Part shown: positions 1 to 6,798 of the stretch, piece by piece
Layout of the letters: each line of letters opens with the position of its first letter
Position numbering within the stretch: the first letter of the stretch is position 1
Assembly: GCA_964579765.1 (NCBI GenBank)
Contig: CAZOIK010000147.1
Span: 1-13,851, forward strand
Direction of reading: 5' to 3'
Source: DATNBT01 sp964579765
Lineage (GTDB): Bacteria > Acidobacteriota > Vicinamibacteria > Vicinamibacterales > CAVVIG01
DNA: 13,851 bases
Program-made: the position numbers and the translations under genes
Notes under the pieces: model-generated
The model's database searches: none
What the model was told of the DNA's origin: nothing
What the model saw: the letters and a program-made list of their open reading frames with translations, nothing else

Positions 1-447
1 CTCGGGGCCTGTGTCGCGACCGGCGCCGCGCAGCGCGCGCAGGCGAAAGATCCGCTGCTCGGCACGTGGGCGCTCGACGTCCCCAAGTCCACGTTCGCCG
101 GCGCGGCGCCCATCAAGCGCACGATGATGTTCGAGGCGGTGCCGAACGGGCTCAAGCAGGAGATTACGAGCGAGGTCGGAGGGTTGGCGGACATCACCTA
201 CCACCTGACGTACACGGCCAGGTTCGACGGCAAGGACTATCCGGCCGACGTCGCCTCGTCGCTCGACACGGTGTCGATCAAGCGCATCGACGCGCGGACG
301 GTCGAGCGAGTGGGCAAGGTGAAGGGACAGGTCGTGCAGACCGAGACCTACAGTGTCTCGTCCGACGGCCACATGCTGACCGTCAAGCAGCAGGGCCGGA
401 ACAACGGCGTGCCGTTCACCAGCGCGCAGATCTTCGAACGGGAATAA
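1..447 (+). CDS. small exported protein of unknown function, 5' truncated by window edge
   Basis: The frame is open from the first base and ends at TAA 445-447, giving 148 visible residues; the true start lies outside the window. The first visible residues (LGACVATGAAQRAQA) look like the end of an export signal: either a lipobox (LGAC) or an AQA signal-peptidase site. A DPLLGTWALDVPKSTF block follows at about residues 17-32. This LxGTWxLDxxKS pattern is common at the start of small beta-rich secreted proteins of Acidobacteria, often loosely called lipocalin-like. The rest (TYHLTYTARFDGKDYP, then ETYSVSSDGHMLTVKQQG) alternates short strands and fits a small beta-barrel. No catalytic motif is visible. 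It converges with the aldolase gene, with 20 bp between the stop codons. The function is unknown; coding status is well supported by the open frame and family-like blocks. Confidence 0.75.
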   Translation, partial: LGACVATGAAQRAQAKDPLLGTWALDVPKSTFAGAAPIKRTMMFEAVPNGLKQEITSEVGGLADITYHLTYTARFDGKDYPADVASSLDTVSIKRIDARTVERVGKVKGQVVQTETYSVSSDGHMLTVKQQGRNNGVPFTSAQIFERE

Positions 448-449
448 TC

Positions 450-469
450 AAAGGGCTTTGGAACCCTTT
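450..469. terminator. short hairpin between convergent genes, possible weak bidirectional terminator
   Basis: AAAGGG (450-455) and CCCTTT (464-469) form a perfect 6-bp inverted repeat around an 8-nt loop, in the 20-bp gap between two convergent stop codons; it overlaps the aldolase stop (468-470). The stem ends in three U on each strand, which is short for an intrinsic terminator. Position supports a terminator role, but stability is modest. Confidence 0.35.
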
Positions 470-1436
470 ACCAGGGCATCGTCCGCTTGGTGAACTGGCG
501 GCCGATCTCGGCGGTCTGGCGGCTGGCGGGGCCGACCATCACGCCTTCCTTGATCATGTCGATGACGTTGGCCGGGTTCATCGCGTTGAGGAAGAAGATG
601 TGATTCGCCTTGCACGCGGCGAAGACCTTCGCGCGTGCCGCGCGCATCCGCGGGTCGGTGTCGGCGACGTTGCCCGGGCCGCGCACGCCAAGCGAGAGCG
701 CCATGTCGCCCGGCCCCCATTCGGCGAACGCGATGCCCGGCACCTTGAGGTTCTGCTCGGCGTTGGCGAGCGCGTACTTGTCCTCGAGCTTGACGCCGAG
801 CAGCAGTTCGCCGTTGGGGTTGAGCGGCCACGGATCGGCTTTGTCTTCGTACTCCTGCACCGACACGCCCCAGATCTGCGCCGCGGTCGGCGAGCCGTGC
901 GCGCCGCGGCGTCCCTCCGCGAGCTTGCCCGGGCCGACGCCCTCGTGGTGAATCGGCAGGCGCGACATCTCGACGAACGCGCGGACGGCGCCGGGCGTGT
1001 CCGCGTGCGTGAGCAGAATGCCGTGCACGCCGGTCGCGAGCACCTGGCTGAACATCCACGCGTTGGCGCGGACGGCGGCTTCGTCGATCCCGTTTACCGG
1101 CACGTTGACGATGACGGCCGGCGTGCGGTGGCCGCTCCTGGTCGGCCCGCCCGCGACGAGGCCTTTCATGTACTCGGCGAGCCCCTTCACGTCGAAGGGC
1201 GCGTGCTCCATGTCGTAGCTGATGTAGTCGGCGTAGGTCTGCGCGTCCGCCTTGCCGGCCTCGAACGTCCCTTCGGTGCCCGAGTGCGACCCGGTGTAGT
1301 AGATCGGCTGGCCGGCCTCGAGCAGCTCGATGGCGCGGTTGACGTGCCTGGGCTTTGGCGCCTGCGCGCCGAGCGAGGCGACGGCGAGCCCGGCGAGGGT
1401 GGCGAACAGCGCGAGCGACGTCCGGGTGCGCGTCAT
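468..1436 (-). CDS. secreted HpcH/HpaI-type aldolase/citrate lyase family protein
   Basis: A 322-residue protein of the HpcH/HpaI family, whose members cleave 2-keto-3-deoxy acids into pyruvate and an aldehyde with a divalent metal. The start is the ATG at 1436: GGAGG lies 8 nt upstream and the first ~26 residues (MTRTRTSLALFATLAGLAVASLGAQA) form a typical signal peptide, so the protein should be exported, unlike the cytoplasmic HpaI. Family landmarks are YDMEH (74-78, His78 as base), GVKLEDKYALAN (214-225, Glu218 at the metal-ligand position) and EWGPGDMALSLG (239-250, Asp244 at the second ligand position). The position of the HpaI catalytic arginine appears to be Asn111 (VIVNVPVNG). There is also a longer segment, roughly 165-210, before the Glu strand. 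It is transcribed away from the first tannase gene across a shared promoter region. The fold assignment is firm; the activity is uncertain because of the missing arginine and the predicted export. Confidence 0.88.
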   Translation of the reverse strand: MTRTRTSLALFATLAGLAVASLGAQAPKPRHVNRAIELLEAGQPIYYTGSHSGTEGTFEAGKADAQTYADYISYDMEHAPFDVKGLAEYMKGLVAGGPTRSGHRTPAVIVNVPVNGIDEAAVRANAWMFSQVLATGVHGILLTHADTPGAVRAFVEMSRLPIHHEGVGPGKLAEGRRGAHGSPTAAQIWGVSVQEYEDKADPWPLNPNGELLLGVKLEDKYALANAEQNLKVPGIAFAEWGPGDMALSLGVRGPGNVADTDPRMRAARAKVFAACKANHIFFLNAMNPANVIDMIKEGVMVGPASRQTAEIGRQFTKRTMPW

Positions 1437-1542
1437 GCGTCGAGCCTCCGTGAAGGCCGCCAGTATAATCCTGGCCATTCGGGAAAAGTCTGATCGCAAT
1501 CGGCCGTTCTGCGCATATCCTCAGGGGACGCGGAGACTTCTT
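1437..1542. promoter_or_regulatory. divergent promoter region with a 17-bp operator-like palindrome
   Basis: This 106-bp gap separates the aldolase (-) from the first tannase (+). On the + strand a perfect TATAAT lies at 1464-1469; a start near 1476 would give a ~67-nt leader with GGAG at 1532-1535, 7 nt before the tannase ATG. On the - strand TATACT (complement of 1462-1467) can serve the aldolase. Both boxes sit inside GCCAGTATAATCCTGGC (1459-1475), which reads GCCAGnATnATnCTGGC and is symmetric apart from three central positions. A protein bound there would block both promoters; the GntR/FCD regulator encoded downstream is the obvious candidate. No convincing -35 box was seen in either direction. 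Confidence 0.45.
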
Positions 1543-3066
1543 ATGCGAAACGCACTGATCCTGGGCCTCGCGCTCGCGTGCGCCGCCGAGGCGCCGTCGG
1601 CGTCCGCGGCCACCTGCGACAGCCTGAAAACGCTGTCGCTTCCGCAGACGACCATCGACAGCGCGCAAGTCGTGGCAGCCGGCGCGTTCACGGCGCCGGG
1701 CCGCGGCGGGCGGGGCGCCAACGGCTTCGCGGCGCTGCCGGCGTTCTGCCGCGTGACGGCGACGATGAGGCCGACGAGCGACTCGGACATCAAGCTCGAA
1801 GTCTGGCTGCCCGTCTCCGCGCAAGGCACCGGCGAGGCGAGCTCGTGGAACCGGAAGTACCAGGCGGTCGGCAACGGCGCGTGGACCGGCAGCATCGGCT
1901 ACGCGGCGATGGCCGACGCGCTCGGCCGCGGCTACGCGACGAGCTCCACCGACACGGGCCACGTCGGCAACAGCGCGAGCTTCGCGATGGGGCATCCGGA
2001 AAAAGTGATCGACTTCGCGTATCGCTCCGAGCACGAGATGGTGCTCAAGAGCAAAGCGATCATCGACGCGTTCTACGGCACAGCGCCGGCGCATTCGTAC
2101 TGGAACGGCTGTTCGGCGGGCGGACGCCAGGCGTTGAAGGAAGCGCAGATGTTCCCGGCGGACTTCGACGGCATCATCGCGGGATCGCCGGGGCTCGACT
2201 GGTCGGGCCGCTCGTTGCGGGCCGTGGACTTGCAGCAGCAGATCGAGCAGGAGAACGTGCGGCTGTCGCGCGAGCATCTGGCGCTGCTGCACACGGCGGT
2301 GCTCGACCGGTGCGACGCGAACGACGGGGTGAAGGACGGGCTGATCTCGAATCCGGTGTCGTGCACGTTCGATCCGGCGGTGCTGGCGTGCAAGAACGGG
2401 AACGGCGCCGACTGCCTGAGCGCCGCGGAAGTGAAGATCGTCCGCACCATGTATGCGCCGCTCAAGACGAAGACGCGCGAGATCGCGGGCCTCGCGCCCG
2501 GCAGCGAGATCAACTGGACGGAGCTCGGCTGGTCGCCGTCCGCGCGCGCGACGGGGCTCGATCACTACCGCTATGTCGTGTTCAACGATCCGGAGTGGCA
2601 GGTGTCGAAGTTCAACCCCGACGCCGACGTCGCGAAGATCGAGCAGGGCGAGAGCGGCGCCATCGACGCGCGCGATCCGGACATGAAGGCGTTCTTCGCG
2701 CGTGGCGGCAAGCTCCTCATGTATCACGGCTGGGCCGACCCGCAGATCTCGCCGCTCAACTCCACGACGTACTACCAGCAGGTGGCCGCGAAGGCCGGCG
2801 GCCTCGGCAAGATCAGCGGATCGTACCGGCTGTTCATGGCACCCGGCATGGCGCATTGCGGCGGCGGCGAAGGTCCGAACGACTTCGACAAGATCGGCAC
2901 GCTCGAGCAGTGGGTCGAGCACGGGAAGGCCCCGGATCAGATCGTCGCGACGCACGCGAAGGCGGGCGCCGTCGATCGGTCGCGTCCGCTGTGTCCGTAC
3001 CCGCAGGTCGCGATGTATAAAGGATCGGGCAGCATCGACGAGGCGTCCAACTTTGTCTGCAGGTAG
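1543..3066 (+). CDS. tannase/feruloyl esterase family hydrolase (first copy)
   Basis: A 507-residue secreted serine esterase of the tannase family (Pfam PF07519), which includes fungal tannases, feruloyl esterases and bacterial MHETase; these hydrolyse esters of aromatic acids. The start at 1543 is preceded by GGAG with 7-nt spacing and gives a clear signal peptide (MRNALILGLALACAAEAPSASA). The frame runs open further upstream, but that part crosses the promoter and is not coding. Catalytic elements in order: NGCSAGGRQ with nucleophile Ser191 and neighbouring Cys190; a lid with a calcium-site pattern CDANDGVKDGLISNP (257-271); HGWADP with Asp399; GMAHCGGG with His438 and Cys439. Cys190 and Cys439 make the family's CS-D-HC disulfide. 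A Gly/Arg-rich loop (APGRGGRGAN) occupies 51-60. Length is normal for the family. The 3' end overlaps the regulator gene by 14 nt. Family and active site are certain; the ester hydrolysed is not. Confidence 0.95.
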   Translation: MRNALILGLALACAAEAPSASAATCDSLKTLSLPQTTIDSAQVVAAGAFTAPGRGGRGANGFAALPAFCRVTATMRPTSDSDIKLEVWLPVSAQGTGEASSWNRKYQAVGNGAWTGSIGYAAMADALGRGYATSSTDTGHVGNSASFAMGHPEKVIDFAYRSEHEMVLKSKAIIDAFYGTAPAHSYWNGCSAGGRQALKEAQMFPADFDGIIAGSPGLDWSGRSLRAVDLQQQIEQENVRLSREHLALLHTAVLDRCDANDGVKDGLISNPVSCTFDPAVLACKNGNGADCLSAAEVKIVRTMYAPLKTKTREIAGLAPGSEINWTELGWSPSARATGLDHYRYVVFNDPEWQVSKFNPDADVAKIEQGESGAIDARDPDMKAFFARGGKLLMYHGWADPQISPLNSTTYYQQVAAKAGGLGKISGSYRLFMAPGMAHCGGGEGPNDFDKIGTLEQWVEHGKAPDQIVATHAKAGAVDRSRPLCPYPQVAMYKGSGSIDEASNFVCR

Positions 3067-3790
3067 CGATTCGAGTCTCGCGGCGTACGCATATCAGGAA
3101 GTCCGGCGCCGCATCGTCCGTGGCGAGATCGGCATCGGGCAGTCCGTGTCGCGGCGCAAGCTCGCCGCCGAGCTCGGCATGAGCTTTCTCCCGGTGTCGG
3201 AGGCGCTGCTGCGTCTCGAGTTCGAAGGCATGCTCGAGAGCCGGCCGCGCGCCGGCACGCGCGTCCGCATTCCGTCGCGCGACGACGTGACGGGACATTA
3301 CCTGGTGCGCGAGGTGCTCGAAGCGGAGGCCGCGCGGCGTTTCGCCGAGTACGCGACGAAGACGGAGCGGCGCGAGCTGCGGCGGATGGCCGCCAAGGTG
3401 GACGCGCTGTCGGCGCGCCCCGATCGCGGGCCGTACCTGGCGCTGCACCATCGGCTGCACAGCCGGATCGCCGAATGCGCGCGCAGCGCGGCGCTCACCA
3501 AGGTCATCGAGCAGACGTGCGCGCTGTCCTCGTCGTGGTTCTGCCTGATGCAGGCGTCCAAGGCCGGGTCGAAGTCAGAGCGGCACCGCGATCTCGCGCG
3601 CGCGCTCGCGACGCTGACGCCGGACGAGGCGGCGGCGTTCATGCGCGAGCACGTGCGGCACAGCCAGCGCGAGGCGATGGACCGGCTGGCGCCGTACTTC
3701 GTCATGCGGAAGGCGCAGCGGGCGACGTTCGTCAGAGGCCGCGGCGTACACGTGCGCCGCGCGAAGCGGAGGTCCCATGCAGATGCGTAG
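3053..3790 (+). CDS. GntR family transcriptional regulator, FCD subfamily
   Basis: A 245-residue repressor-type regulator. The start is taken as TTG 3053: no usable ATG or GTG precedes the DNA-binding domain, and GAGG at 3040-3043 stands 9 nt upstream. The winged helix covers about residues 8-75 (YQEVRRRIVRGEI, SRRKLAAELGMSFLPVSEALLRLE, GMLESRPRAGTRVRIP), the GntR pattern with the usual PVxEAL recognition helix. The all-helical FCD effector domain covers about 80-212. FCD domains bind a metal and an organic-acid ligand; candidate ligands here are His136, His178 (ERHRDLARAL) and His200 (MREHV). The usual Asp four residues before the first His appears to be His132. The gene overlaps the tannase by 14 nt and the next gene by 14 nt, so it should be co-transcribed and may be autoregulated through the palindrome at 1459-1475. 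Class is secure; start and target are inferred. Confidence 0.9.
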   Translation: MSAGSDSSLAAYAYQEVRRRIVRGEIGIGQSVSRRKLAAELGMSFLPVSEALLRLEFEGMLESRPRAGTRVRIPSRDDVTGHYLVREVLEAEAARRFAEYATKTERRELRRMAAKVDALSARPDRGPYLALHHRLHSRIAECARSAALTKVIEQTCALSSSWFCLMQASKAGSKSERHRDLARALATLTPDEAAAFMREHVRHSQREAMDRLAPYFVMRKAQRATFVRGRGVHVRRAKRRSHADA

Positions 3791-4313
3791 GCTCGGCGCG
3801 ATCCTCCTCGTCTCGGTCGTGGTCTTCGGCTGCCGCGCCATGCGCGCGCAGGGCGGCCGCGTCAGCCCGCACGAGTCGACGATGGCCACCGTGGACGGCT
3901 CGCGGATGTTCATCGAGTATGGGCGGCCCTACACGCGAGGGCGCAGGATTTTCGGCAGCCTCGTGCGCTACGACGAGGTGTGGTGCCCGGGCGCTGACGA
4001 AGCGACGTACTTGTCCACGAGCCGGCCGCTGCGTGTCGAGAATCTGTCGCTGCCCGCCGGCGAATACTCGCTCTGGATCCAGCCGAGCGAGAAGGAGTGG
4101 ACGCTCATTTTCAATCGGGACGCGCACACGTTCCACACCGCCTATCGCGAGCGCGACGACTTCGGGCGCGTGCGGATGCGGAAGGAATCGCTGCCCGCGA
4201 ACGTCGAGCAGCTCACGTTCACGATCGAGCCGAATGCCGGGCGGGCGGGCGGCCGCATCAGCATGGCGTGGGCGACGACGAAGGCGTCCGTCGGGTTCAC
4301 CGTCGGCGAATAG
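3777..4313 (+). CDS. DUF2911 domain-containing exported protein
   Basis: A 178-residue protein matching DUF2911 along its length: SPHESTMATVDGSRMFIEYG (30-49), GRRIFGSLVRYDEVW (55-69), GADEATYLSTS (72-82), LPAGEYSLWIQP (92-103), WTLIFNR (108-114). The N-terminus (MQMRRLGAILLVSVVVFGCRAMRAQ) is a signal peptide or a weak lipobox (VFGC, Cys19). GGAGG at 3768-3772 is only 4 nt from the ATG at 3777 but 10 nt from the in-frame ATG at 3783, so either could be the start. The first 14 nt overlap the end of the regulator gene, implying translational coupling. DUF2911 proteins are common exported proteins in Bacteroidetes and Acidobacteria with no known biochemical role. Its place behind an esterase and a regulator suggests expression with them but does not show function. 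Confidence 0.9.
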   Translation: MQMRRLGAILLVSVVVFGCRAMRAQGGRVSPHESTMATVDGSRMFIEYGRPYTRGRRIFGSLVRYDEVWCPGADEATYLSTSRPLRVENLSLPAGEYSLWIQPSEKEWTLIFNRDAHTFHTAYRERDDFGRVRMRKESLPANVEQLTFTIEPNAGRAGGRISMAWATTKASVGFTVGE

Positions 4314-4322
4314 CCCCGTTTC

Positions 4323-4343
4323 CCGGGTGTAAAATACCCGGCC
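4323..4343 (+). promoter_or_regulatory. probable leaderless promoter with the -10 box in a hairpin loop
   Basis: CCGGGT (4323-4328) and ACCCGG (4336-4341) form a 6-bp inverted repeat around GTAAAAT. TAAAAT at 4330-4335 resembles a -10 box and ends 8 nt before the ATG at 4344, about the distance from a -10 box to a transcription start. There is no Shine-Dalgarno sequence between them, so the message probably begins at or next to the start codon. No clear -35 box is visible. The arrangement resembles GTATAATCCTGGCCAT at 1463-1478. Confidence 0.42.
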
Positions 4344-5213
4344 ATGCGTGCACTTCTTCGCGGCATGGTGTTGGCGTCGGTCGTCGCGCTCCCGGCCTCG
4401 GCGTACGCGCAGGCCGACCTGACGGGGGCGTGGGGACCGCGATTTTCCGAAGATCAACCGGAGCGCATTCCCGGCCCGGAGCTCGGCGATTACCTCGGTC
4501 TGCCGATTTCCGACGGCGCGCGCCAGTGGGCGCTCAGCTGGGATCCCTCGCGGCTGACGCTGCCCGAGCACCAGTGCCAGGTGCACGTCGCGCCCTACAT
4601 CTACCGCGGGCCGCTGCAGCTGCGCATCTGGGAAGATCGCGATCCGGACAGCCAGCAGCTCATCGCAATCAAGAACTACATCAGCACCTACGAGCAGACG
4701 CGCACGATCTGGATGGACGGCCGTCCGCATCCGCCGGCGTGGGCCGCGCACACGTGGGAAGGCTTCTCGACCGGCAAGTACGAAGGCGACATGCTCACGG
4801 TGACGACGACGCACATCAAGCAGGGGTGGGTGCGGCGGAACGGCCTGCCGGAGAGCGACCGCGCGTACCTGACCGAGCACTTCATGCGCCACGGCAACAT
4901 CCTGACGTACGTGTCGTACGTGACCGATCCCGTCTACCTCACCGAGCCGCTCATCAAGACCGAGAATTTCGTGCTGATCGATCGCACGCAGACCGCGCCG
5001 GGGTCGTGGCTGTGGCCGTGCGAGTACGTGGACGAAGTCGTCGGCCGTCCGCAGGGCGTCGTCCCGAACTACCTGCTCGGCACGAACCCGAACGTCAAGG
5101 AATTCCAGGAGCGCCATCACATCCCCGCCGAAGCGGCGATGGGCGGCGCGAAGACGATGTATCCCGAGTTCCAGCTCGAGCTGGAGAAGTTGCAGAAGAA
5201 GTTACAGAAGTAG
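4344..5213 (+). CDS. uncharacterised secreted protein
   Basis: A 289-residue protein with a signal peptide (MRALLRGMVLASVVALPASAYAQA, cleavage near residue 23) and mature start ADLTGAWGPRF. I recognise the pattern but know no function: blocks such as TRTIWMDGRPHPP (119-131), HTWEGFSTGKYEGDMLTVTT (136-155), THIKQGWVRRNG (156-167), RHGNILTYVSYVTDPVYLTE (182-201) recur in secreted proteins abundant in Acidobacteria and some Proteobacteria. The many Trp, Tyr and charged residues in alternating strands suggest an extracytoplasmic beta-rich fold. No hydrolase triad or cofactor motif is seen. The C-terminal tail (LELEKLQKKLQK) is an amphipathic Leu/Lys helix. The ATG has no Shine-Dalgarno and sits 8 nt after TAAAAT. 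The stop TAG (5211-5213) lies within a palindromic repeat. It precedes two esterases on the same strand, so it may take part in the same extracellular process. Confidence 0.85.
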   Translation: MRALLRGMVLASVVALPASAYAQADLTGAWGPRFSEDQPERIPGPELGDYLGLPISDGARQWALSWDPSRLTLPEHQCQVHVAPYIYRGPLQLRIWEDRDPDSQQLIAIKNYISTYEQTRTIWMDGRPHPPAWAAHTWEGFSTGKYEGDMLTVTTTHIKQGWVRRNGLPESDRAYLTEHFMRHGNILTYVSYVTDPVYLTEPLIKTENFVLIDRTQTAPGSWLWPCEYVDEVVGRPQGVVPNYLLGTNPNVKEFQERHHIPAEAAMGGAKTMYPEFQLELEKLQKKLQK

Positions 5214-5261
5214 TGCAGACCTTCAGGTCTGCATGCCGGCCGGCCTGAAGGCCTGCACCAC
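5210..5261. repeat. REP-like palindromic element, copy 1 (two hairpins)
   Basis: The 52-bp element begins GTAGTGCAG (5210-5218) and ends CTGCACCAC (5253-5261), inverted repeats with one mismatch. Hairpin A pairs GCAGACC (5215-5221) with GGTCTGC (5226-5232) over TTCA. Hairpin B pairs GCCGGCC (5239-5245) with GGCCTGC (5250-5256) over TGAA, one mismatch. Its GTAG supplies the TAG stop of the upstream gene, and it ends 10 nt before the start of the second tannase. Confidence 0.8.
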
Positions 5262-5271
5262 GAGAGCGTTC

Positions 5272-6798
5272 ATGAAACTCGCGATTCCATTTCTCCTCTT
5301 CGCGGCGCCCGCCATGGCGGCGCCGTGCGAGAGTCTCTCGATGTTCTCGCAACCGCACGTCGCGGTGACGCTCGCGCAGACGGTGGCGGCGGGGCAGTTC
5401 ACGATCCCGAACGGCCGCGGCCGCGCGGGCCGCGGCGGCAATCCGTTCGCGAAGCTTCCTGCGTTCTGCCGCGTGGCGGCGACGCTGACGCCGTCGGCAG
5501 ACTCCGACATCAAGATCGAAGTGTGGCTGCCGCTGGCCTCGCCCTCCGAAGCTCGCGGAGCTCGTGGAGCGAGCGGAGGATGGAACGGCAAGCTCGAGGC
5601 CGTCGGCAACGGCGCGTGGGCGGGCAACATCTCGTATCCGGCGCTCGCAACGGCGCTCGCCAGCGGCTACGCCGCCGTCAGCACCGACACGGGCCACGTC
5701 GGCGGCGACGCGAAGTTCATGGTCGGCCACCCGGACAAGCTCGTCGATTTCGAAGAGCGATCCGTGCACGAGATGACGGTGACGGCGAAGGCGCTGGCCG
5801 CGGCGTACTACGGCAGCGCGCCGACGCGCGCGTACTTCAACGGCTGTTCGACCGGCGGCCGGCAGGCGTTGACCGAAGCCCAGCGCTATCCGCTCGACTT
5901 CGACGGCATCGTCGCCGGCGCGGCGGCGAACGCCGTCCGCACGCAGACGATCGGACAGATCTGGCTGTGGCAGGCGACGCACAAGGACGAAGCGAGCCTG
6001 CTCACTCCCGAGAAGTACGCCGTGCTGCACAAGGCCGCGCTCGCGCAGTGCGACGCGCTCGACGGCGTGACGGACGGCGTGATTGAAAATCCGACGACGT
6101 GCACGTTCGATCCGTCGGTCACGCTCTGCAAGGGCGGCGAGGGGCCAGATTGTCTGACGGCGGCGCAGGTCGCGGCGGCGAAGAAGATCTACGCCGGCGC
6201 TTCGAATGCCAGGACGCACACGCGGATCTATCCCGGACTCGAGCCGGGGAGCGAGACGGGCTGGAACATGTCCGTCGCCGCGCGTCCGGTCAACTACTCC
6301 GAGGACTTCTTCAAGTACGTCGTCTACAAGAACCCCGACTGGGATCCGAAGTCGCTCAACTACGACAGCGACGTCGCGGCGGCCGCGAAGGTTGCGACCG
6401 GGCTCGACGCGACTGACCCCGATCTGTCGAAGTTCACCGCGCACGGCGGCAAGCTGCTCATGTATCACGGCTGGGCCGATCCCGGCATTCCGCCCGGCAA
6501 CTCGGTGCAGTACTACGAGAGCGTGCTGAAAACGACAAAACGCGCGCGCGACGCGGTGCGCCTCTTCATGGTGCCGGGCATGGCGCACTGCGGCGGCGGC
6601 GACGGGACGAGCACGTTCGACATGGTCGCGGCCATCGACGCCTGGGCAGCCACGGGCGCGGCGCCGCAGCGCATTCCGGCGTCGAGAGTGGTGAACGGCA
6701 GCGTCGTGCGCACGCGGCCGCTCTGCGCTTATCCGTCTGTCGCGGCCTACACAGGGTCGGGCAGCACCGACGATGCAGCGAATTTTGTTTGTAAGTAG
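5272..6798 (+). CDS. tannase/feruloyl esterase family hydrolase (second copy)
   Basis: A 508-residue secreted esterase, a paralogue of the protein at 1543-3066 with closely matching motifs. The start is ATG 5272, which gives a signal peptide (MKLAIPFLLFAAPAMA); an earlier in-frame ATG at 5233 lies in a palindromic repeat and would put repeat-encoded residues before the signal. GAGAG at 5262-5266 is a weak ribosome site. Catalytic elements: NGCSTGGRQ (Ser193, Cys192), calcium-lid pattern CDALDGVTDGVIENP (260-274), HGWADP (Asp403), GMAHCGGG (His439, Cys440). A Gly/Arg-rich loop (GRGRAGRGG) lies at 48-56. Residues ~91-103 (PSEARGARGASGG) are longer than in the first copy and coincide with a 37-bp palindrome in the DNA. 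The stop TAG is formed by the next palindromic repeat. The promoter is probably that of the preceding gene. Substrate unknown; aromatic acid esters likely. Confidence 0.95.
   Translation: MKLAIPFLLFAAPAMAAPCESLSMFSQPHVAVTLAQTVAAGQFTIPNGRGRAGRGGNPFAKLPAFCRVAATLTPSADSDIKIEVWLPLASPSEARGARGASGGWNGKLEAVGNGAWAGNISYPALATALASGYAAVSTDTGHVGGDAKFMVGHPDKLVDFEERSVHEMTVTAKALAAAYYGSAPTRAYFNGCSTGGRQALTEAQRYPLDFDGIVAGAAANAVRTQTIGQIWLWQATHKDEASLLTPEKYAVLHKAALAQCDALDGVTDGVIENPTTCTFDPSVTLCKGGEGPDCLTAAQVAAAKKIYAGASNARTHTRIYPGLEPGSETGWNMSVAARPVNYSEDFFKYVVYKNPDWDPKSLNYDSDVAAAAKVATGLDATDPDLSKFTAHGGKLLMYHGWADPGIPPGNSVQYYESVLKTTKRARDAVRLFMVPGMAHCGGGDGTSTFDMVAAIDAWAATGAAPQRIPASRVVNGSVVRTRPLCAYPSVAAYTGSGSTDDAANFVCK
5543..5579. 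repeat. palindromic insert inside the second tannase gene
   Basis: CCTCCG...GCTCGC at the left (5543-5555) is nearly the reverse complement of GCGAGCGGAGG at the right (5569-5579), giving a 37-bp imperfect palindrome with an inner GGAGCTC. It encodes part of PSEARGARGASGG, between the conserved EVWLPLA and WNGKLEAVGNG blocks. The first tannase copy is shorter there, so this looks like a small palindromic repeat that inserted in frame. Confidence 0.5.

Noticed and set aside
1464..1479. A leaderless start at ATT 1477, in frame with the first tannase, by analogy with the 4344 gene
   Set aside because: ATT is a very rare start, the extra 22 residues would spoil the signal peptide, and a good Shine-Dalgarno precedes ATG 1543.
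1330..1542. Upstream extension of the first tannase frame
   Set aside because: It would run through the aldolase 5' end and the promoter region; the Shine-Dalgarno and signal peptide place the start at 1543.
448..2955. Very long minus-strand open frame (835 codons) covering the aldolase and the first tannase
   Set aside because: It is a shadow of high-GC coding on the other frames: very rich in Arg/Ala/His with no domain pattern, and it crosses the divergent promoter.
5233..5271. In-frame ATG at 5233 as start of the second tannase
   Set aside because: It lies in palindromic repeat copy 1 and would add MPAGLKACTTRAF before an already complete signal peptide; ATG 5272 is preferred. It cannot be fully excluded.
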